From positions 9,064,932 through 9,128,931 of the forward strand of contig CP099840.1 in NCBI GenBank assembly GCA_030062745.1: a stretch of 64,000 nt of DNA, given 5' to 3'. The translations under genes were made by a program, and so were the position numbers. The stretch comes from Capitulum mitella. Its lineage: Eukaryota > Arthropoda > Thecostraca > Pollicipedomorpha > Pollicipedidae. Every line of letters begins with the position of its first letter. The first letter of the stretch is position 1. Under the pieces are notes generated by a model. It was not told the origin of the DNA. It saw only the letters and a program-made list of their open reading frames with translations, and ran no database searches. Shown here one piece after another: positions 62,301 to 64,000 of the stretch.

Positions 62301-64000
62301 TTATGAGCATTGTTGTGGCGTACGTTCTGGGCCGTAGATATGCCATTGCGTTTGTCGTGTTCATTGCACTCTGCGCTTGCAACCCTCGGTCCAGTCCGCC
62401 ACCTGTCGGTGTGCCTGCACGCCGCAGTTGGCTGCCTCTCACGGGCGCTGACCTGGCCCGCCATTTGTGGGCGTTCCCTCACACTGACACGGCCCGTGTC
62501 GGCCTTCAGGCGCTGACCTCGCCGGCTCTCTCGCTGATGGCCGTCAGTATCGGCGTGCCGATCCTGCTGGCCTACATCTACGGCGTGGTGCCGTTCTCGC
62601 TGTGTCGCGCCGGCGGCTGCGGCCTCTCCACCACCCCGCAGGGCGTGCGCTTCGAGTTTGATGACGAGAACGACGCGCTGGACCTGGCGACCGGCGGCCG
62701 ACCGGCAGGTGAGATGGGCGCCGAATGACCCTGTAGTCGGTGCGCCCCTAAGCCCCAATAACCGACCAACCAACCCGGCAGGTGAGATAGCAGCAGGAGA
62801 AGGGGTGCGGGGGGGGGGCTCAGTCGGCGCCGACGGCGGCCTTTTTTAGAAGGCAGGGGTGAGGGACTGTCGGAGCTTCGGGCCACGGAACGCTCAACAT
62901 TACCGTCGGTGGATAAAAGTTGGTTTGTTTCCCTATGTCTTTGGATCGCGGAACATATGGATGCGCTGTTTTTCTGTACTGTTGCGGTGTGAGTGTTTCA
63001 GGGAAGCTTTTTATACTGGCCATCATTCACATTGGGTGCGTTGTTAAAGCCACTTGCCTGTTTCGTTTGTGTCGCCCGTCGTCACCTGCCACTCAGGACC
63101 GATTTGTGCAAAGGCGTCATTCCGCTGACGTCCTCGGGAGACCCTTCGTTTTTATCATCCCACATACCTTGTTTAAACTGAGGTGTCTTTTCCTCCACTA
63201 GCAGCGTATTTGAGCCTCCATCCAGTGTCTAGTCGGGAACAGTTCGAGACGTCCGCGAGTATGTGACAAACGTCGAATGACGCTGGTACTGACCAACGCT
63301 CTGATGCGTCGATGCGGCTTGCTTCATCAGCACATACGTCTTGCGTCATCAACACAGTCACGTGGCCAGCCGTGCGTCGTTGTATTTTTGACGCGAATCC
63401 CGTCGCTCCTGTGTTGATCGTCACGACGTGCTGAGCTCTGCTTGGAAGGTCCGCCGTCATGTGCCTGCCGTTTGACGCAGTGCGTGTGACCGTTGCAGAC
63501 GCCACCAGCACGGACACGCTGTCGCACCGGCCGAGCACGCCGTACCCGTCGATCGGCGAGGTGTCCGGCCTGTGGTCGTCCGGCTCCCAGCTGGACCGCG
63601 CCATCGCCGGGCCCGGAGAGAGCGACCGCGAGTCGGCCAGCGTCACGGCCGTGGCGCCCGACAGCCTGACGCCGAGCGTCTACAGCGGCGCCAACAGGTA
63701 ACCCCGGGCACAGGGTAGCGGCAGGAGACCGTGGAGACGGTGCCAGACGGCCTGACGCCCGGCGTCTACAGCGGCGCCAAGAGGTAACGCCGGGCACTGA
63801 GCAGCGGCAGGTGGTGTTTAGATGTGGTGGTACCAGGCTGTCCGGTACCCAGTTTTTGCAGTGCTGGCCGTTGTGTCTCTGCAGAGACAGAGGCGCCGAC
63901 TCGTGACGGCCGGTCGCAGCGAACGGAGCGGCACAGACAGTAGCTGTACTGTATTGTATTGTTGCTGTCCACAGCGCAGTGGCTCTGCGACGCAGAGGCT
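38231..64000 (+). CDS. RNF19A/B-like RBR E3 ubiquitin-protein ligase (3' end beyond window)
   Basis: This is the Dorfin/NKLAM orthologue, a membrane-anchored RING-between-RING ligase that takes ubiquitin from an E2 onto a RING2 cysteine and then onto substrates, probably at the ER. Coding exons: 38231-38372, 39148-39221, 40087-40276, 40868-40982, 42142-42335, 45356-45500, 45698-45834, 46355-46452, 62510-62708, 63499-63697 and, tentatively, 63975 onward. All introns are GT-AG and phases agree throughout. About 506 codons are present against about 840 in human RNF19A. RING1 starts at residue 81, IBR near 168-218, RING2 at 245-276 with catalytic Cys 260 in SCNHMTC. Membrane segments lie near 300-325 and 358-390. 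The large intron 46453-62509 hosts two opposite-strand genes. Several exon ends are followed by duplicated exon-intron junctions. Confidence 0.92.
39148..39221 (+). CDS. RNF19-like exon 2
   Basis: A 74-bp exon between TTCGCCAG and GTCAGT encodes a linker ([20 protein letters not shown]) before RING1. Supported by exact phase continuity on both sides. Confidence 0.7.
40087..40276 (+). CDS. RNF19-like exon 3: RING1
   Basis: Encodes the first RING: CPVC (residues 81-84), [15 protein letters not shown], and CPQC. This finger docks the E2 (UBE2L3 class in vertebrate RNF19). The text IEIMESRV and [12 protein letters not shown] is characteristic of the RNF19 family. Acceptor TTCTCAG, donor GTCAGT. 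Confidence 0.9.
40277..40867. other. Intron 3 of the RNF19-like gene
   Basis: Unremarkable intron; no element or RNA recognised. Confidence 0.6.
40868..40982 (+). CDS. RNF19-like exon 4: RING1-IBR linker and IBR start
   Basis: Encodes [20 protein letters not shown] and the start of the [12 protein letters not shown], as in RNF19A/B. It ends in phase 2 at GTACGT. The exon end and donor are partly repeated in the intron just downstream (40968-41130). Confidence 0.9.
40968..41130 (+). repeat. Duplicated exon 4 end with donor region
   Basis: GGCGCCAGACTGCGGGT with a following GTGGGTTATGG occurs at 40968 (exon end plus donor) and at 41080, 112 bp apart. A partial copy (GGGACTGGGTACGTGGGTTA) lies between, near 41048-41067. 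Confidence 0.75.
42142..42335 (+). CDS. RNF19-like exon 5: IBR
   Basis: Encodes [20 protein letters not shown] and then [16 protein letters not shown], the rest of the IBR zinc-binding domain, then a linker ending QQSPTSSLS. Acceptor CTGGCAG, donor GTACGT. The last 28 coding bases and the donor form the first unit of a 44-bp tandem array that fills the start of the intron. Confidence 0.9.
42308..42905 (+). repeat. 44-bp tandem array carrying the exon 5 end and its 5' splice site
   Basis: About 13 units begin at 42335, 42379, 42422, 42466, 42509, 42553, 42597, 42641, 42685, 42730, 42774, 42818 and 42863; later units are more diverged. Each unit equals the exon-end text CAGCAGTCCYCCACCAGCTC plus CCTCAGTG and the donor GGTACGTCTGTAGGTCA. 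At least seven units keep a perfect G|GTACGT donor. The true exon supplies the first half of the first unit. Confidence 0.92.
42906..45355. other. Remainder of intron 5 of the RNF19-like gene
   Basis: Past the tandem array nothing was recognised. Short open frames on both strands lack family resemblance. Confidence 0.5.
45356..45500 (+). CDS. RNF19-like exon 6: RING2 (catalytic)
   Basis: Encodes the RING2/Rcat domain: CPRC at 245-248, [16 protein letters not shown] with the catalytic Cys at about residue 260, then [17 protein letters not shown]. The catalytic Cys forms the ubiquitin thioester in RBR ligases. Ends in phase 2 at GTCAGG. A diverged duplicate of the exon end follows at 45538-45584. 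Confidence 0.92.
45456..45592 (+). repeat. Diverged duplicate of the RING2 exon end
   Basis: The 45 bases before the true donor (45456-45500) and 45538-45582 align without gaps at 33 of 45 positions, and both are followed by GTCAG. The copy, in the corresponding frame, still reads CWSCM...NLQYF against CWLCM...DLHYL. Confidence 0.8.
45698..45834 (+). CDS. RNF19-like exon 7: first membrane segment
   Basis: Encodes [20 protein letters not shown] followed by a glycine/alanine-rich hydrophobic stretch ([20 protein letters not shown]). The basic segment before it and the long hydrophobic run are a signature of RNF19A/B and anchor the ligase. Donor GTACGG. Confidence 0.9.
46199..46219. repeat. Oligo-T tract
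   Basis: About 19 uninterrupted T in the intron after exon 7. Confidence 0.9.
46355..46452 (+). CDS. RNF19-like exon 8: inter-membrane loop
   Basis: Encodes [16 protein letters not shown], a basic loop (SSRHRRN) and the first residues of the second hydrophobic segment ([10 protein letters not shown]). Ends in phase 0 at GTGAGT, followed by the 16-kb intron. Confidence 0.88.
48657..49897 (+). mobile_element. TTAA-target non-autonomous DNA transposon, family C
   Basis: Left end TTAA (48657-48660) then CCCTCATCCGTAT, AGGGGAGGGG and a hairpin GGGGTTG-ATG-CAACCCC. The right end is the inverse: CCAACCCCTCCCCTACACG ending in TTAT at 49894-49897, a worn TTAA. About 1.24 kb, no transposase. It shares with families A and B the TTAA target, CCC start, subterminal G/C hairpin, a following CTGAGGTTTT block (as in B) and TGACCT-rich text near 49380-49765. 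Confidence 0.7.
49985..50150. repeat. Two-copy direct repeat
   Basis: TCTGGAGTCAGTTCGAYGCG with downstream TGTCCTGCCG occurs near 50027 and 50109, each preceded by a T-rich tract (GTTTTTGTTTTT) and GGGCTGCC text. Spacing about 82-83 bp. Confidence 0.75.
50300..52500. other. Intronic sequence without recognisable features
   Basis: Apart from the short ATTTGTACG repeat I see no gene, RNA or bounded element. Confidence 0.45.
51745..51805. repeat. Short ATTTGTACG repeat
   Basis: Five to six imperfect units of about 10-11 bp (GGATTTGTACG, CATTTGTACG). Confidence 0.8.
53590..53829. repeat. 31-bp GC-rich minisatellite
   Basis: About seven units alternating ACCAGGACCTCTGTGGTCCC plus GCCGTGTCTGG with ACCAGGACTGCCTTGGCCCC plus GCCGAGTCCGG. 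The unit of about 31 bp shifts frame each time, which explains overlapping long open frames in several frames. Confidence 0.8.
54102..55304 (-). CDS. EcKinase/CHK-like small-molecule kinase
   Basis: A complete 400-residue, single-exon frame from ATG (55304) to TAG (54102). It belongs to the EcKinase-like (DUF227, CHK kinase-like) family, relatives of choline kinase and aminoglycoside phosphotransferase; insect members phosphorylate ecdysteroids or detoxify compounds. Visible features: LVAKLLP with the likely ATP-binding Lys at 81, [14 protein letters not shown] (Glu near 102), hinge ILVLEDL at 144-150, catalytic loop [13 protein letters not shown] (His 267, Asp 269, Asn 274) and metal-binding [10 protein letters not shown] (Asp 292), then [13 protein letters not shown]. 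Length is normal for the family, and no residue looks lost. A polyglycine run at 67-71 is a local expansion. It lies inside an RNF19 intron on the opposite strand. Substrate unknown. Confidence 0.92.
   Translation of the reverse strand: MSGEESITHAWLETVLVAYLERERGANPDADADAPAPVVEDYEINALDARDSMLSDLLAITVRFRSGGGGGESRQARLVAKLLPQDPVSRLTVQESRFDQREIGVYRRLLPDVRAFQRRCLGAPLPRVAPVCYHAEHKPDCESILVLEDLRADGFRLADFSQCLTEKRARAALTQAARLHASTFAMRVRDGVDLLAKYDFLLRPQQAAVLYDHFLGRGLPHLIDFLKSLQRPELAGVVTRLKTYVTDNTPLFHSLVTAKSHLSALTHSDFWCNNLLFRDDGDDAGERCRVVDWQLAQVGTPTNDVALLLLSSLSAEVRRARTPALLQHYWAELTATAGRFGISLETEYEYSLERLEQDFRRSRKLALLLCAGSVDVTQGCRQREQRLLALLTDMYAEGVF
55424..55710. repeat. Roughly 40-bp minisatellite upstream of the kinase start
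   Basis: Six to seven imperfect units built on GTCACCACCTGATCACCGCC and ACCAGAGC. It starts about 120 bp upstream of the kinase ATG, so it sits in its 5' flank, and carries repeated TGATCA and TGACGTCA-like words. Confidence 0.8.
55740..57640. other. GC-rich island without secure coding
   Basis: CGG/CCG-rich text gives long frames on both strands with no recognisable domain. It could contain an alternative promoter for the kinase or the RNF19 gene, but nothing specific supports this. Confidence 0.4.
57343..57402. repeat. (CT)n-rich microsatellite
   Basis: Imperfect CTCTCT tract with GT and CC interruptions, about 60 bp. Confidence 0.9.
57641..60140. other. Intronic sequence without recognisable genes
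   Basis: A GC-rich patch at 58260-58990 includes an oligo-C run (58648-58665). The remainder is AT-richer. Frames are short or compositional. Confidence 0.4.
60215..60631 (-). CDS. Ciliary microtubule inner protein 1-like (C20orf85/LLC1 family)
   Basis: A 138-residue single-exon frame, ATG 60631 to TGA 60215. The N-terminal block [20 protein letters not shown] with WGFLTG (residues 24-49) and the C-terminal [13 protein letters not shown] (114-126) match the two conserved blocks of the C20orf85/LLC1 family (IW..R...E..A...W...WGFLT and IGW...PG..LE). The family is known as CIMIP1, a protein bound inside axonemal doublet microtubules. Between the blocks lies a Ser/Gly/Thr-rich, poorly conserved segment, also usual. 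Vertebrate genes have several exons; this one has none visible. It lies opposite to and inside the RNF19 intron, about 5 kb from the kinase. The match is from memory of the family motif, so the name is likely rather than certain. Confidence 0.68.
   Translation of the reverse strand: MSQPAGRARAERGGLDSSLHRQHLIWAERIRREQRASDHWRRHWGFLTGAESARSGGTPTKSAEAASDSGGRPVSCAQTSRRGETSGEGQTSGGSQAEGTHRTPPPPRTSAGVIGWTVCPGGRLEPVETRYRRQRVIS
61540..61640. repeat. GGTCCGGCG-type minisatellite
   Basis: About ten imperfect 8-9 bp units (GGTCCGGTG, GGTCCGGCG, GGTCTG). Confidence 0.85.
61747..61795. repeat. CCCCG pentanucleotide repeat
   Basis: Six to eight units of CCCCG with one CCCCA variant. Confidence 0.9.
62510..62708 (+). 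CDS. RNF19-like exon 9: second membrane segment
   Basis: Encodes [20 protein letters not shown] and then [13 protein letters not shown] and [13 protein letters not shown], all family signatures. Phase 0 in, phase 1 out at GTGAGA. The short text CGGCAGGTGAGAT at its donor recurs 75-80 bp downstream. Confidence 0.9.
62695..62790 (+). repeat. Repeated donor text after exon 9
   Basis: ACCGGCAGGTGAGAT at the exon 9 donor is echoed by ACCCGGCAGGTGAGAT near 62775-62790. The match is only about 15 bases and may be chance. Confidence 0.4.
62709..63498. other. Intron 9 of the RNF19-like gene
   Basis: GT-AG intron with no recognisable gene or element apart from the donor echo near 62775. Confidence 0.6.
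63499..63697 (+). CDS. RNF19-like exon 10: cytosolic tail
   Basis: Encodes a serine-rich tail with [20 protein letters not shown] and [10 protein letters not shown], matching the conserved NPSIGEGS-like and SGSHMDRIGA-like blocks of vertebrate RNF19. Acceptor CGTTGCAG, donor GTAACC. The exon end with its donor is duplicated 86 bp downstream. Confidence 0.85.
63650..63812 (+). repeat. 86-bp tandem duplication of the exon 10 end
   Basis: CCTGACGCCGAGCGTCTACAG with GCGGCGCCAACAGGTAAC at the exon 10 end is repeated, slightly changed, from 63751 to about 63812, including the GTAAC donor and the following CCGGGCA. Reading on from the first copy meets TAA at once. Confidence 0.9.
63975..64000 (+). 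CDS. RNF19-like exon 11, partial (tentative)
   Basis: Acceptor TGTCCACAG ends at 63974. Joining in phase gives SAVALRRRG, which could correspond to the SGSAMV-like block of the family. Only 26 bases are in the window. The earlier candidate acceptor at 63884 leads quickly to a stop. Confidence 0.4.

Larger units (their letters stand above)
46453..62509. other. 16-kb intron 8 of the RNF19-like gene, hosting two opposite-strand genes
   Basis: Bounded by GTGAGT and TTCAG in phase 0. It holds a TTAA element (48657-49897), a kinase-like gene and a ciliary-protein-like gene, several minisatellites and alternating GC-rich islands (about 46.6-47.0, 47.9-48.3, 52.5-57.6, 58.2-59.0, 60.0-60.8 and 61.4-61.9 kb). 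Long frames within the GC-rich islands are composition artefacts unless listed separately. Confidence 0.75.

Noticed and set aside
63885-63912. Candidate acceptor for RNF19 exon 11 at CTCTGCAG
   Set aside because: Joining in phase gives a stop within eight codons, without the conserved tail.
1-64000. tRNA, rRNA or selenocysteine-type RNA genes
   Set aside because: No internal promoter box pairs with a foldable cloverleaf, and no rRNA-like blocks, were seen by eye; a covariance search was not possible.

Overview
This is a eukaryotic genomic window, most likely from an arthropod and probably a crustacean. The evidence is a multi-exon animal gene with GT-AG introns, an arthropod-type EcKinase/CHK-like gene, and a dense load of metazoan transposons (non-LTR, Penelope-like, pogo/Tigger, piggyBac-like TTAA elements). 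The species assignment is inference. Composition changes near 38.0 kb: the left part is AT-richer and transposon-dominated, the right part is GC-rich and genic.

Left part (1-37.9 kb). This is a transposon graveyard. It holds a degenerate GGGGCC-type repeat (about 0.94-2.5 kb) and a 5'-truncated non-LTR retrotransposon of the RNase H-bearing I/Jockey-like group (about 3.0-6.2 kb, minus strand). It also holds a pogo/Tigger (DDE_1) transposase pseudogene with one recognisable intron (24.6-27.55 kb, minus strand), a Penelope-like element with RT and GIY-YIG pieces (29.2-32.1 kb), and a 560-bp inverted-repeat MITE (16.2-16.8 kb). Two families of non-autonomous TTAA-target elements, called A and B here, recur. 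Family A is at 9169-10376, 13607-14926, 21316-22014 and 26358-27550. Family B is at 18616-19852 and 29854-31081, with a fragment nested in an A copy at about 13965-14692. One A copy splits the pogo transposase right after its start codon, and one B copy splits the Penelope RT. In both cases removing the element plus one TTAA rejoins the host reading frame.

Right part (38.0-64.0 kb). One plus-strand gene dominates: an RNF19A/B (Dorfin/NKLAM) orthologue, an RBR-type E3 ubiquitin ligase. Eleven coding exons can be placed, with a consistent phase chain; the last is tentative and the gene runs off the right edge. Its exons encode RING1, IBR, RING2 and two membrane segments. A 16-kb intron between the two membrane segments holds two intron-less genes on the opposite strand: an EcKinase/CHK-like kinase (54102-55304) and a small homologue of ciliary microtubule inner protein 1 (C20orf85/LLC1 family; 60215-60631). 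It also holds a third TTAA family, C (48657-49897).

The most unusual pattern concerns exon 3' ends of the RNF19 gene. Four, possibly five, exon ends are followed by tandem copies of the exon-intron junction itself, donor site included. They range from one diverged copy after the RING2 exon to a 44-bp array of about 13 units after the IBR exon. Second in interest are the TTAA element families, which share subterminal G/C hairpins with compensatory arm changes and bodies rich in AGGTCA/TGACCT half-sites.
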